The notes beneath the pieces were generated by a model that was given only the letters and a program-made list of their open reading frames with translations, did not search any database and had not been told where the DNA came from. From Aphelocoma coerulescens (Eukaryota > Chordata > Aves > Passeriformes > Corvidae): a stretch of 64,000 bases of DNA. Every line of letters begins with the position of its first letter. The stretch's first letter is position 1. The position numbers and the translations under genes were made by a program. Location: NCBI RefSeq assembly GCF_041296385.1, contig NW_027183525.1:248001-312000 (forward strand), in the 5' to 3' direction. Shown here in pieces: positions 21,758-35,065 of the stretch.

Positions 21758-23950
21758 AGCGGGAATGCAAAGGCCAAGCTGGTGAGCCTTTTGTCCTGGT
21801 GCCTTTAGTGTGTGAGCAGTCCCTGGTGCCGTTGTCTTTGGATCCTGAGTGTGGGAGAGGCAAGGCTTAGGATGGTGCGTAGAGCTGAGAAGGAAAGTGC
21901 CGAGAGCAGCGTGTGTGCTGCTGCTTTGAGGGGTGCAGTTGAAGTTGTAGGCAGCAAGAGCTTTCTCAGCTGGCCCTTTTGTGAGCTCTGCTTTTGCCAG
22001 ATGACTTCCATCTTACCCTCTTACCATCTTAGCCTCTCATTTTTGCATATCCCAAACCCCCTTCCAAACATCCAGCAGCTGCTTGTAAAGAAGAAGTCCT
22101 AGAACAAAAAGCCAGTGCTGCCTTTCATAGCCCCTTTGCTGTCTATGAAGTAGAGGAAAGAAGCTAGTGAGACGCACTTTCTTTCTCAACTCCATAGAGC
22201 GCATCCTTCTCTCAAGGTGGCAGAGTCCTTGGCGGAAGTGAAGCATCTGCAGCTGCAGTTCAGACTGAGAGATGTGCCAGGACAGGAAACATTTGCTGAC
22301 CTTCCCTGTTCCCTGTGCAACATGATTCTCGCATCCCAGTCACTTTCACATACCTTCGGTATCCCTGAGTCCAAGCAGCTAAAGCTCACAGAGACAGAAG
22401 TGTCAGGAAGGAAAACGTTGCAAAAGCACCCCCTTCTCTTATCAGCATATAAATTGTGCACAACAGGCTGCGGCACCGAACCTTCCTTCTCAGATAGACA
22501 TGCCATCACACTTTTCACTCTTGCAGCTCGGTTGAAAAGCTCCAGCAGCTGCTCCCGCAATAGCAAAAGGTTCTAGAAGTGAAAGCCAGTTTGGGGCTGC
22601 ACCTTCTCCTTGCCGCATGTAAGCCACACCAAACTCCCTGATGCACTCTGTCCTCCCCTTCTCAAAGGAGTAGACGGTGGCATCAGGACACACCTGTGTC
22701 CCAGCAGCTGGGTGCCCAGCCGGGAGCAGGAGCAGGGCTGGGGCTGCTCCCAAAGTTGCCCCGCCCCAATGCCAGAGCCGGACATATGCTGAGGGGGGGC
22801 TGGATCAGGCTTTATTGTCCAGCTGCATGCCAGGAGTGAGCACAAAATCTACCTGCATTCTCTGCAGCATGCCATCCTGGAGCAGAGCCATTGCCAAAGG
22901 AAGCCGTGAGCCCGTGCCAAGCCAGTGCCGGAGTGGGATCCTAGCAGCACCTGTGGAAGCCGGGAGAGAGGAGCCCACCTGGAGCAGGTTCGTGCAGGAT
23001 TAATCATCCCGTGGCTTCCCACCAGGGTCCTGTTGCTTCCAAAAGGCCCCACAGTGTCACTGTGGCCCCTCGGTTCCACCAGGTTCCATAGCGTCACTGT
23101 GGTGCCCAGGGTTCCGTCAGCTTCGCCAGCATCCCCACGGTCTGCAGAGCTCCCCGAGCTTCTGTGGTGTCACAGTGGAGGCAGGGTTGCATCAGGTTCC
23201 ATAGCATCAGCACGGTCTCCAGGGCTCCCAGAGGTTCTGTGGTGTCACAGTGGAGGCAGGGTTGCATCAGGTTCCATAGCATCACCACAGTCTCCAGGGC
23301 TCCCTGAGCTTCTGTGGTGTCACAGTGGAGGCAGGGTTGCATCAGGTTCCATAGCATCAGCACGGTCTCCAGGGCTCCCAGAGGTTCTGTGGTGTCACAG
23401 AGGAGGCAGGGTTGCATCAGGTTCCATAGCATCAGCACGGTCTCCAGGGCTCCCCTGAGCTTCTGTGGTGGTGTCACAGAGGAGCCAGGCTTCCTTGTAG
23501 TTCCCCAGCATCACAAAGGCTCTCCTGGGAGCCACGGGTCACAAAGCACCGTGGGCTCTGTGCAGCCCCGCTGTGTCACAATGGCCGCTGGCTTCCACGA
23601 GCCCCCGCAGTGTCCCAGTGGGCCCCGTGGCTTTAGGAGTGGGTGGCTGGGAGTTGGTGCCAGCGGCTGGGGGAGCAGCAGCAGGGACTGTGTGTGGACA
23701 GTGCCATGGCCACTTGTGTGGCCACTGGTGTCTCTGTGCCAGGCACAGCCGTGGTGTGTAACACCGGCTCTGGGTCCTTTGGCTGTGCAGGTGGCAGTCA
23801 CGGCCTGGAGCAGGGCTGCTCCCGGGGGACAGCCTGGGGCAGGAGGCTGCTGGAGATTCATTCCCCACACTCCTTGTCATGAGGTGCTCAGAGTGATTGG
23901 AAAGGCTGTTGGCAGCAGGCAGTTCTCTGGGTTCAAGCTGTGGAGCTGTC
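21758..23950. repeat. Array unit 8 (2193 bp)
   Basis: Four 75-bp repeats at 23158-23457. Has G at offset 663 (22420, AACGTTGCAAAAG), shared with units 9, 10, 12 and 19. Confidence 0.95.
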
Positions 23951-26218
23951 AGCGGGAATGCAAAGGCCAAGCTGCTGAGCCTTTTGTCCTGGTGCCTTTA
24001 GTGTGTGAGCAGTCCCTGGTGCCGTTGTCTTTGGATCCTGAGTGTGGGAGAGGCAAGGCTTAGGATGGTGCGTAGAGCTGAGAAGGAAAGTGCCGAGAGC
24101 AGCGTGTGTGCTGCTGCTTTGAGGGGTGCAGTTGAAGTTGTAGGCAGCAAGAGCTTTCTCAGCTGGCCCTTTTGTGAGCTCTGCTTTTGCCAGATGACTT
24201 CCATCTTACCCTCTTACCATCTTAGCCTCTCATTTTTGCATATCCCAAACCCCCTTCCAAACATCCAGCAGCTGCTTGTAAAGAAGAAGTCCTAGAACAA
24301 AAAGCCAGTGCTGCCTTTCATAGCCCCTTTGCTGTCTATGAAGTAGAGGAAAGAAGCTAGTGAGACGCACTTTCTTTCTCAACTCCATAGAGCGCATCCT
24401 TCTCTCAAGGTGGCAGAGTCCTTGGCGGAAGTGAAGCATCTGCAGCTGCAGTTCAGACTGAGAGATGTGCCAGGACAGGAAACATTTGCTGACCTTCCCT
24501 GTTCCCTGTGCAACATGATTCTCGCATCCCAGTCACTTTCACATACCTTCGGTACCCCTGAGTCCAAGCAGCTAAAGCTCACAGAGACAGAAGTGTCAGG
24601 AAGGAAAACGTTGCAAAAGCACCCCCTTCTCTTATCAGCATATAAATTGTGCACAACAGGCTGCGGCACTGAACCTTCCTTCTCAGATAGACATGCCATC
24701 ACACTTTTCACTCTTGCAGCTCGGTTGAAAAGCTCCAGCAGCTGCTCCCGCAATAGCAAAAGGTTCTAGAAGTGAAAGCCAGTTTGGGGCTGCACCTTCT
24801 CCTTGCCGCATGTAAGCCACACCAAACTCCCTGATGCACTCTGTCCTCCCCTTCTCAAAGGAGTAGACGGTGGCATCAGGACACACCTGTGTCCCAGCAG
24901 CTGGGTGCCCAGCCGGGAGCAGGAGCAGGGCTGGGGCTGCTCCCAAAGTTGCCCCGCCCCAATGCCAGAGCCGGACATATGCTGAGGGGGGGCTGGATCA
25001 GGCTTTATTGTCCAGCTGCATGCCAGGAGTGAGCACAAAATCTACCTGCATTCTCTGCAGCATGCCATCCTGGAGCAGAGCCATTGCCAAAGGAAGCCGT
25101 GAGCCCGTGCCAAGCCAGTGCCGGAGTGGGATCCTAGCAGCACCTGTGGAAGCCGGGAGAGAGGAGCCCACCTGGAGCAGGTTCGTGCAGGATTAATCAT
25201 CCCGTGGCTTCCCACCAGGGTCCTGTTGCTTCCAAAAGGCCCCACAGTGTCACTGTGGCCCCTCGGTTCCACCAGGTTCCATAGCGTCACTGTGGTGCCC
25301 AGGGTTCCGTCAGCTTCGCCAGCATCCCCACGGTCTGCAGAGCTCCCCGAGCTTCTGTGGTGTCACAGTGGAGGCAGGGTTGCATCAGGTTCCATAGCAT
25401 CAGCACGGTCTCCAGGGCTCCCAGAGGTTCTGTGGTGTCACAGTGGAGGCAGGGTTGCATCAGGTTCCATAGCATCACCACAGTCTCCAGGGCTCCCTGA
25501 GCTTCTGTGGTGTCACAGTGGAGGCAGGGTTGCATCAGGTTCCATAGCATCAGCACGGTCTCCAGGGCTCCCAGAGGTTCTGTGGTGTCACAGAGGAGGC
25601 AGGGTTGCATCAGGTTCCATAGCATCAGCACGGTCTCCAGGGCTCCAAGAGCTTCTGTGTTGTCACAGAGGAGGCAGGGTTGCATCAGGTTCCATAGCAT
25701 CAGCACGGTCTCCAGGGCTCCCCTGAGCTTCTGTGGTGGTGTCACAGAGGAGCCAGGCTTCCTTGTAGTTCCCCAGCATCACAAAGGCTCTCCTGGGAGC
25801 CACGGGTCACAAAGCACCGTGGGCTCTGTGCAGCCCCGCTGTGTCACAATGGCCGCTGGCTTCCACGAGCCCCCGCAGTGTCCCAGTGGGCCCCGTGGCT
25901 TTAGGAGTGGGTGGCTGGGAGTTGGTGCCAGCGGCTGGGGGAGCAGCAGCAGGGACTGTGTGTGGACAGTGCCATGGCCACTTGTGTGGCCACTGGTGTC
26001 TCTGTGCCAGGCACAGCCGTGGTGTGTAACACCGGCTCTGGGTCCTTTGGCTGTGCAGGTGGCAGTCACGGCCTGGAGCAGGGCTGCTCCCGGGGGACAG
26101 CCTGGGGCAGGAGGCTGCTGGAGATTCATTCCCCACACTCCTTGTCATGAGGTGCTCAGAGTGATTGGAAAGGCTGTTGGCAGCAGGCAGTTCTCTGGGT
26201 TCAAGCTGTGGAGCTGTC
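23951..26218. repeat. Array unit 9 (2268 bp)
   Basis: Five 75-bp repeats at 25351-25725. Has offset-25 C and offset-663 G, plus private GGTACCCC near 24553. One 75-bp repeat carries CTGTGTTGTCACAG, shared with unit 13. Confidence 0.95.
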
Positions 26219-28411
26219 AGCGGGAATGCAAAGGCCAAGCTGGTGAGCCTTTTTTCCTGGTGCCTTTAGTGTGTGAGCAGTCCCTGGTGCCGTTGTCTTT
26301 GGATCCTGAGTGTGGGAGAGGCAAGGCTTAGGATGGTGCGTAGAGCTGAGAAGGAAAGTGCCGAGAGCAGCGTGTGTGCTGCTGCTTTGAGGGGTGCAGT
26401 TGAAGTTGTAGGCAGCAAGAGCTTTCTCAGCTGGCCCTTTTGTGAGCTCTGCTTTTGCCAGATGACTTCCATCTTACCCTCTTACCATCTTAGCCTCTCA
26501 TTTTTGCATATCCCAAACCCCCTTCCAAACATCCAGCAGCTGCTTGTAAAGAAGAAGTCCTAGAACAAAAAGCCAGTGCTGCCTTTCATAGCCCCTTTGC
26601 TGTCTATGAAGTAGAGGAAAGAAGCTAGTGAGACGCACTTTCTTTCTCAACTCCATAGAGCGCATCCTTCTCTCAAGGTGGCAGAGTCCTTGGCGGAAGT
26701 GAAGCATCTGCAGCTGCAGTTCAGACTGAGAGATGTGCCAGGACAGGAAACATTTGCTGACCTTCCCTGTTCCCTGTGCAACATGATTCTCGCATCCCAG
26801 TCACTTTCACACACCTTCGGTATCCCTGAGTCCAAGCAGCTAAAGCTCACAGAGACAGAAGTGTCAGGAAGGAAAACGTTGCAAAAGCACCCCCTTCTCT
26901 TATCAGCATATAAATTGTGCACAACAGGCTGCGGCACCGAACCTTCCTTCTCAGATAGACATGCCATCACACTTTTCACTCTTGCAGCTCGGTTGAAAAG
27001 CTCCAGCAGCTGCTCCCGCAATAGCAAAAGGTTCTAGAAGTGAAAGCCAGTTTGGGGCTGCACCTTCTCCTTGCCGCATGTAAGCCACACCAAACTCCCT
27101 GATGCACTCTGTCCTCCCCTTCTCAAAGGAGTAGACGGTGGCATCAGGACACACCTGTGTCCCAGCAGCTGGGTGCCCAGCCGGGAGCAGGAGCAGGGCT
27201 GGGGCTGCTCCCAAAGTTGCCCCGCCCCAATGCCAGAGCCGGACATATGCTGAGGGGGGGCTGGATCAGGCTTTATTGTCCAGCTGCATGCCAGGAGTGA
27301 GCACAAAATCTACCTGCATTCTCTGCAGCATGCCATCCTGGAGCAGAGCCATTGCCAAAGGAAGCCGTCAGCCCGTGCCAAGCCAGTGCCGGAGTGGGAT
27401 CCTAGCAGCACCTGTGGAAGCCGGGAGAGAGGAGCCCACCTGGAGCAGGTTCGTGCAGGATTAATCATCCCGTGGCTTCCCACCAGGGTCCTGTTGCTTC
27501 CAAAAGGCCCCACAGTGTCACTGTGGCCCCTCGGTTCCACCAGGTTCCATAGCGTCACTGTGGTGCCCAGGGTTCCGTCAGCTTCGCCAGCATCCCCACG
27601 GTCTGCAGAGCTCCCCGAGCTTCTGTGGTGTCACAGTGGAGGCAGGGTTGCATCAGGTTCCATAGCATCAGCACGGTCTCCAGGGCTCCCAGAGGTTCTG
27701 TGGTGTCACAGTGGAGGCAGGGTTGCATCAGGTTCCATAGCATCACCACAGTCTCCAGGGCTCCCTGAGCTTCTGTGGTGTCACAGTGGAGGCAGGGTTG
27801 CATCAGGTTCCATAGCATCAGCACGGTCTCCAGGGCTCCCAGAGGTTCTGTGGTGTCACAGAGGAGGCAGGGTTGCATCAGGTTCAATAGCATCAGCACG
27901 GTCTCCAGGGCTCCCCTGAGCTTCTGTGGTGGTGTCACAGAGGAGCCAGGCTTCCTTGTAGTTCCCCAGCATCACAAAGGCTCTCCTGGGAGCCACGGGT
28001 CACAAAGCACCGTGGGCTCTGTGCAGCCCCGCTGTGTCACAATGGCCGCTGGCTTCCACGAGCCCCCGCAGTGTCCCAGTGGGCCCCGTGGCTTTAGGAG
28101 TGGGTGGCTGGGAGTTGGTGCCAGCGGCTGGGGGAGCAGCAGCAGGGACTGTGTGTGGACAGTGCCATGGCCACTTGTGTGGCCACTGGTGTCTCTGTGC
28201 CAGGCACAGCCGTGGTGTGTAACACCGGCTCTGGGTCCTTTGGCTGTGCAGGTGGCAGTCACGGCCTGGAGCAGGGCTGCTCCCGGGGGACAGCCTGGGG
28301 CAGGAGGCTGCTGGAGATTCATTCCCCACACTCCTTGTCATGAGGTGCTCAGAGTGATTGGAAAGGCTGTTGGCAGCAGGCAGTTCTCTGGGTTCAAGCT
28401 GTGGAGCTGTC
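26219..28411. repeat. Array unit 10 (2193 bp)
   Basis: Four 75-bp repeats at 27619-27918. Starts with the TTTTTTCCTGG variant (offset 36), shared with unit 15; also offset-663 G and offset-1151 C. Confidence 0.95.
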
Positions 28412-30604
28412 AGCGGGAATGCAAAGGCCAAGCTGGTGAGCCTTTTGTCCTGGTGCCTTTAGTGTGTGAGCAGTCCCTGGTGCCGTTGTCTTTGGATCCT
28501 GAGTGTGGGAGAGGCAAGGCTTAGGATGGTGCGTAGAGCTGAGAAGGAAAGTGCCGAGAGCAGCATGTGTGCTGCTGCTTTGAGGGGTGCAGTTGAAGTT
28601 GTAGGCAGCAAGAGCTTTCTCAGCTGGCCCTTTTGTGAGCTCTGCTTTTGCCAGATGACTTCCATCTTACCCTCTTACCATCTTAGCCTCTCATTTTTGC
28701 ATATCCCAAACCCCCTTCCAAACATCCAGCAGCTGCTTGTAAAGAAGAAGTCCTAGAACAAAAAGCCAGTGCTGCCTTTCATAGCCCCTTTGCTGTCTAT
28801 GAAGTAGAGGAAAGAAGCTAGTGAGACGCACTTTCTTTCTCAACTCCATAGAGCGCATCCTTCTCTCAAGGTGGCAGAGTCCTTGGCGGAAGTGAAGCAT
28901 CTGCAGCTGCAGTTCAGACTGAGAGATGTGCCAGGACAGGAAACATTTGGTGACCTTCCCTGTTCCCTGTGCAACATGATTCTCGCATCCCAGTCACTTT
29001 CACATACCTTCGGTATCCCTGAGTCCAAGCAGCTAAAGCTCACAGAGACAGAAGTGTCAGGAAGGAAAACGTTCCAAAAGCACCCCCTTCTCTTATCAGC
29101 ATATAAATTGTGCACAACAGGCTGCGGCACCGAACCTTCCTTCTCAGATAGACATGCCATCACACTTTTCACTCTTGCAGCTCGGTTGAAAAGCTCCAGC
29201 AGCTGCTCCCGCAATAGCAAAAGGTTCTAGAAGTGAAAGCCAGTTTGGGGCTGCACCTTCTCCTTGCCGCATGTAAGCCACACCAAACTCCCTGATGCAC
29301 TCTGTCCTCCCCTTCTCAAAGGAGTAGACGGTGGCATCAGGACACACCTGTGTCCCAGCAGCTGGGTGCCCAGCCGGGAGCAGGAGCAGGGCTGGGGCTG
29401 CTCCCAAAGTTGCCCCGCCCCAATGCCAGAGCCGGACATATGCTGAGGGGGGGCTGGATCAGGCTTTATTGTCCAGCTGCATGCCAGGAGTGAGCACAAA
29501 ATCTACCTGCATTCTCTGCAGCATGCCATCCTGGAGCAGAGCCATTGCCAAAGGAAGCCGTGAGCCCGTGCCAAGCCAGTGCCGGAGTGGGATCCTAGCA
29601 GCACCTGTGGAAGCCGGGAGAGAGGAGCCCACCTGGAGCAGGTTCGTGCAGGATTAATCATCCCGTGGCTTCCCACCAGGGTCCTGTTGCTTCCAAAAGG
29701 CCCCACAGTGTCACTGTGGCCCCTCGGTTCCACCAGGTTCCATAGCGTCACTGTGGTGCCCAGGGTTCCGTCAGCTTCACCAGCATCCCCACGGTCTGCA
29801 GAGCTCCCCGAGCTTCTGTGGTGTCACAGTGGAGGCAGGGTTGCATCAGGTTCCATAGCATCAGCACGGTCTCCAGGGCTCCCAGAGGTTCTGTGGTGTC
29901 ACAGTGGAGGCAGGGTTGCATCAGGTTCCATAGCATCACCACAGTCTCCAGGGCTCCCTGAGCTTCTGTGGTGTCACAGTGGAGGCAGGGTTGCATCAGG
30001 TTCCATAGCATCAGCACGGTCTCCAGGGCTCCCAGAGGTTCTGTGGTGTCACAGAGGAGGCAGGGTTGCATCAGGTTCCATAGCATCAGCACGGTCTCCA
30101 GGGCTCCCCTGAGCTTCTGTGGTGGTGTCACAGAGGAGCCAGGCTTCCTTGTAGTTCCCCAGCATCACAAAGGCTCTCCTGGGAGCCACGGGTCACAAAG
30201 CACCGTGGGCTCTGTGCAGCCCCGCTGTGTCACAATGGCCGCTGGCTTCCACGAGCCCCCGCAGTGTCCCAGTGGGCCCCGTGGCTTTAGGAGTGGGTGG
30301 CTGGGAGTTGGTGCCAGCGGCTGGGGGAGCAGCAGCAGGGACTGTGTGTGGACAGTGCCATGGCCACTTGTGTGGCCACTGGTGTCTCTGTGCCAGGCAC
30401 AGCCGTGGTGTGTAACACCGGCTCTGGGTCCTTTGGCTGTGCAGGTGGCAGTCACGGCCTGGAGCAGGGCTGCTCCCGGGGGACAGCCTGGGGCAGGAGG
30501 CTGCTGGAGATTCATTCCCCACACTCCTTGTCATGAGGTGCTCAGAGTGATTGGAAAGGCTGTTGGCAGCAGGCAGTTCTCTGGGTTCAAGCTGTGGAGC
30601 TGTC
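28412..30604. repeat. Array unit 11 (2193 bp)
   Basis: Four 75-bp repeats at 29812-30111. Has offset-154 A and private changes ATTTGGTGACC near 28949 and CTTCACCAGC near 29778. Confidence 0.95.
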
Positions 30605-32797
30605 AGCGGGAATGCAAAGGCCAAGCTGCTGAGCCTTTTGTCCTGGTGCCTTTAGTGTGTGAGCAGTCCCTGGTGCCGTTGTCTTTGGATCCTGAGTGTG
30701 GGAGAGGCAAGGCTTAGGATGGTGCGTAGAGCTGAGAAGGAAAGTGCCGAGAGCAGCGTGTGTGCTGCTGCTTTGAGGGGTGCAGTTGAAGTTGTAGGCA
30801 GCAAGAGCTTTCTCAGCTGGCCCTTTTGTGAGCTCTGCTTTTGCCAGATGACTTCCATCTTACCCTCTTACCATCTTAGCCTCTCATTTTTGCATATCCC
30901 AAACCCCCTTCCAAACATCCAGCAGCTGCTTGTAAAGAAGAAGTCCTAGAACAAAAAGCCAGTGCTGCCTTTCATAGCCCCTTTGCTGTCTATGAAGTAG
31001 AGGAAAGAAGCTAGTGAGACGCACTTTCTTTCTCAACTCCATAGAGCGCATCCTTCTCTCAAGGTGGCAGAGTCCTTGGCGGAAGTGAAGCATCTGCAGC
31101 TGCAGTTCAGACTGAGAGATGTGCCAGGACAGGAAACATTTGCTGACCTTCCCTGTTCCCTGTGCAACATGATTCTCGCATCCCAGTCACTTTCACATAC
31201 CTTCGGTATCCCTGAGTCCAAGCAGCTAAAGCTCACAGAGACAGAAGTGTCAGGAAGGAAAACGTTGCAAAAGCACCCCCTTCTCTTATCAGCATATAAA
31301 TTGTGCACAACAGGCTGCGGCACCGAACCTTCCTTCTCAGATAGACATGCCATCACACTTTTCACTCTTGCAGCTCGGTTGAAAAGCTCCAGCAGCTGCT
31401 CCCGCAATAGCAAAAGGTTCTAGAAGTGAAAGCCAGTTTGGGGCTGCACCTTCTCCTTGCCGCATGTAAGCCACACCAAACTCCCTGATGCACTCTGTCC
31501 TCCCCTTCTCAAAGGAGTAGACGGTGGCATCAGGACACACCTGTGTCCCAGCAGCTGGGTGCCCAGCCGGGAGCAGGAGCAGGGCTGGGGCTGCTCCCAA
31601 AGTTGCCCCGCCCCAATGCCAGAGCCGGACATATGCTGAGGGGGGGCTGGATCAGGCTTTATTGTCCAGCTGCATGCCAGGAGTGAGCACAAAATCTACC
31701 TGCATTCTCTGCAGCATGCCATCCTGGAGCAGAGCCATTGCCAAAGGAAGCCGTGAGCCCGTGCCAAGCCAGTGCCGGAGTGGGATCCTAGCAGCACCTG
31801 TGGAAGCCGGGAGAGAGGAGCCCACCTGGAGCAGGTTCGTGCAGGATTAATCATCCCGTGGCTTCCCACCAGGGTCCTGTTGCTTCCAAAAGGCCCCACA
31901 GTGTCACTGTGGCCCCTCGGTTCCACCAGGTTCCATAGCGTCACTGTGGTGCCCAGGGTTCCGTCAGCTTCGCCAGCATCCCCACGGTCTGCAGAGCTCC
32001 CCGAGCTTCTGTGGTGTCACAGTGGAGGCAGGGTTGCATCAGGTTCCATAGCATCAGCACGGTCTCCAGGGCTCCCAGAGGTTCTGTGGTGTCACAGTGG
32101 AGGCAGGGTTGCATCAGGTTCCATAGCATCACCACAGTCTCCAGGGCTCCCTGAGCTTCTGTGGTGTCACAGTGGAGGCAGGGTTGCATCAGGTTCCATA
32201 GCATCAGCACGGTCTCCAGGGCTCCCAGAGGTTCTGTGGTGTCACAGAGGAGGCAGGGTTGCATCAGGTTCCATAGCATCACCACGGTCTCCAGGGCTCC
32301 CCTGAGCTTCTGTGGTGGTGTCACAGAGGAGCCAGGCTTCCTTGTAGTTCCCCAGCATCACAAAGGCTCTCCTGGGAGCCACGGGTCACAAAGCACCGTG
32401 GGCTCTGTGCAGCCCCGCTGTGTCACAATGGCCGCTGGCTTCCACGAGCCCCCGCAGTGTCCCAGTGGGCCCCGTGGCTTTAGGAGTGGGTGGCTGGGAG
32501 TTGGTGCCAGCGGCTGGGGGAGCAGCAGCAGGGACTGTGTGTGGACAGTGCCATGGCCACTTGTGTGGCCACTGGTGTCTCTGTGCCAGGCACAGCCGTG
32601 GTGTGTAACACCGGCTCTGGGTCCTTTGGCTGTGCAGGTGGCAGTCACGGCCTGGAGCAGGGCTGCTCCCGGGGGACAGCCTGGGGCAGGAGGCTGCTGG
32701 AGATTCATTCCCCACACTCCTTGTCATGAGGTGCTCAGAGTGATTGGAAAGGCTGTTGGCAGCAGGCAGTTCTCTGGGTTCAAGCTGTGGAGCTGTC
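30605..32797. repeat. Array unit 12 (2193 bp)
   Basis: Four 75-bp repeats at 32005-32304. Has offset-25 C and offset-663 G; the last 75-bp repeat carries CATCACCACGG. Confidence 0.95.
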
Positions 32798-35065
32798 AGC
32801 GGGAATGCAAAGGCCAAGCTGGTGAGCCTTTTGTCCTGGTGCCTTTAGTGTGTGAGCAGTCCCTGGTGCCGTTGTCTTTGGATCCTGAGTGTGGGAGAGG
32901 CAAGGCTTAGGATGGTGCGTAGAGCTGAGAAGGAAAGTGCCGAGAGCAGCGTGTGTGCTGCTGCTTTGAGGGGTGCAGTTGAAGTTGTAGGCAGCAAGAG
33001 CTTTCTCAGCTGGCCCTTTTGTGAGCTCTGCTTTTGCCAGATGACTTCCATCTTACCCTCTTACCATCTTAGCCTCTCATTTTTGCATATCCCAAACCCC
33101 CTTCCAAACATCCAGCAGCTGCTTGTAAAGAAGAAGTCCTAGAACAAAAAGCCAGTGCTGCCTTTCATAGCCCCTTTGCTGTCTATGAAGTAGAGGAAAG
33201 AAGCTAGTGAGACGCACTTTCTTTCTCAACTCCATAGAGCGCATCCTTCTCTCAAGGTGGCAGAGTCCTTGGCGGAAGTGAAGCATCTGCAGCTGCAGTT
33301 CAGACTGAGAGATGTGCCAGGACAGGAAACATTTGCTGACCTTCCCTGTTCCCTGTGCAACATGATTCTCGCATCCCAGTCACTTTCACATACCTTCGGT
33401 ATCCCTGAGTCCAAGCAGCTAAAGCTCACAGAGACAGAAGTGTCAGGAAGGAAAACGTTCCAAAAGCACCCCCTTCTCTTATCAGCATATAAATTGTGCA
33501 CAACAGGCTGCGGCACCGAACCTTCCTTCTCAGATAGACATGCCATCACACTTTTCACTCTTGCAGCTCGGTTGAAAAGCTCCAGCAGCTGCTCCCGCAA
33601 TAGCAAAAGGTTCTAGAAGTGAAAGCCAGTTTGGGGCTGCACCTTCTCCTTGCCGCATGTAAGCCACACCAAACTCCCTGATGCACTCTGTCCTCCCCTT
33701 CTCAAAGGAGTAGACAGTGGCATCAGGACACACCTGTGTCCCAGCAGCTGGGTGCCCAGCCGGGAGCAGGAGCAGGGCTGGGGCTGCTCCCAAAGTTGCC
33801 CCGCCCCAATGCCAGAGCCGGACATATGCTGAGGGGGGGCTGGATCAGGCTTTATTGTCCAGCTGCATGCCAGGAGTGAGCACAAAATCTACCTGCATTC
33901 TCTGCAGCATGCCATCCTGGAGCAGAGCCATTGCCAAAGGAAGCCGTGAGCCCGTGCCAAGCCAGTGCCGGAGTGGGATCCTAGCAGCACCTGTGGAAGC
34001 CGGGAGAGAGGAGCCCACCTGGAGCAGGTTCGTGCAGGATTAATCATCCCGTGGCTTCCCACCAGGGTCCTGTTGCTTCCAAAAGGCCCCACAGTGTCAC
34101 TGTGGCCCCTCGGTTCCACCAGGTTCCATAGCGTCACTGTGGTGCCCAGGGTTCCGTCAGCTTCGCCAGCATCCCCACGGTCTGCAGAGCTCCCCGAGCT
34201 TCTGTGGTGTCACAGTGGAGGCAGGGTTGCATCAGGTTCCATAGCATCAGCACGGTCTCCAGGGCTCCCAGAGGTTCTGTGGTGTCACAGTGGAGGCAGG
34301 GTTGCATCAGGTTCCATAGCATCACCACAGTCTCCAGGGCTCCCTGAGCTTCTGTGGTGTCACAGTGGAGGCAGGGTTGCATCAGGTTCCATAGCATCAG
34401 CACGGTCTCCAGGGCTCCCAGAGGTTCTGTGGTGTCACAGAGGAGGCAGGGTTGCATCAGGTTCCATAGCATCAGCACGGTCTCCAGGGCTCCAAGAGCT
34501 TCTGTGTTGTCACAGAGGAGGCAGGGTTGCATCAGGTTCAATAGCATCAGCACGGTCTCCAGGGCTCCCCTGAGCTTCTGTGGTGGTGTCACAGAGGAGC
34601 CAGGCTTCCTTGTAGTTCCCCAGCATCACAAAGGCTCTCCTGGGAGCCACGGGTCACAAAGCACCGTGGGCTCTGTGCAGCCCCGCTGTGTCACAATGGC
34701 CGCTGGCTTCCACGAGCCCCCGCAGTGTCCCAGTGGGCCCCGTGGCTTTAGGAGTGGGTGGCTGGGAGTTGGTGCCAGCGGCTGGGGGAGCAGCAGCAGG
34801 GACTGTGTGTGGACAGTGCCATGGCCACTTGTGTGGCCACTGGTGTCTCTGTGCCAGGCACAGCCGTGGTGTGTAACACCGGCTCTGGGTCCTTTGGCTG
34901 TGCAGGTGGCAGTCACGGCCTGGAGCAGGGCTGCTCCCGGGGGACAGCCTGGGGCAGGAGGCTGCTGGAGATTCATTCCCCACACTCCTTGTCATGAGGT
35001 GCTCAGAGTGATTGGAAAGGCTGTTGGCAGCAGGCAGTTCTCTGGGTTCAAGCTGTGGAGCTGTC
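32798..35065. repeat. Array unit 13 (2268 bp)
   Basis: Five 75-bp repeats at 34198-34572, one with the CTGTGTTGTCACAG variant of unit 9. Private AGTAGACAGTGG near 33715. Confidence 0.95.
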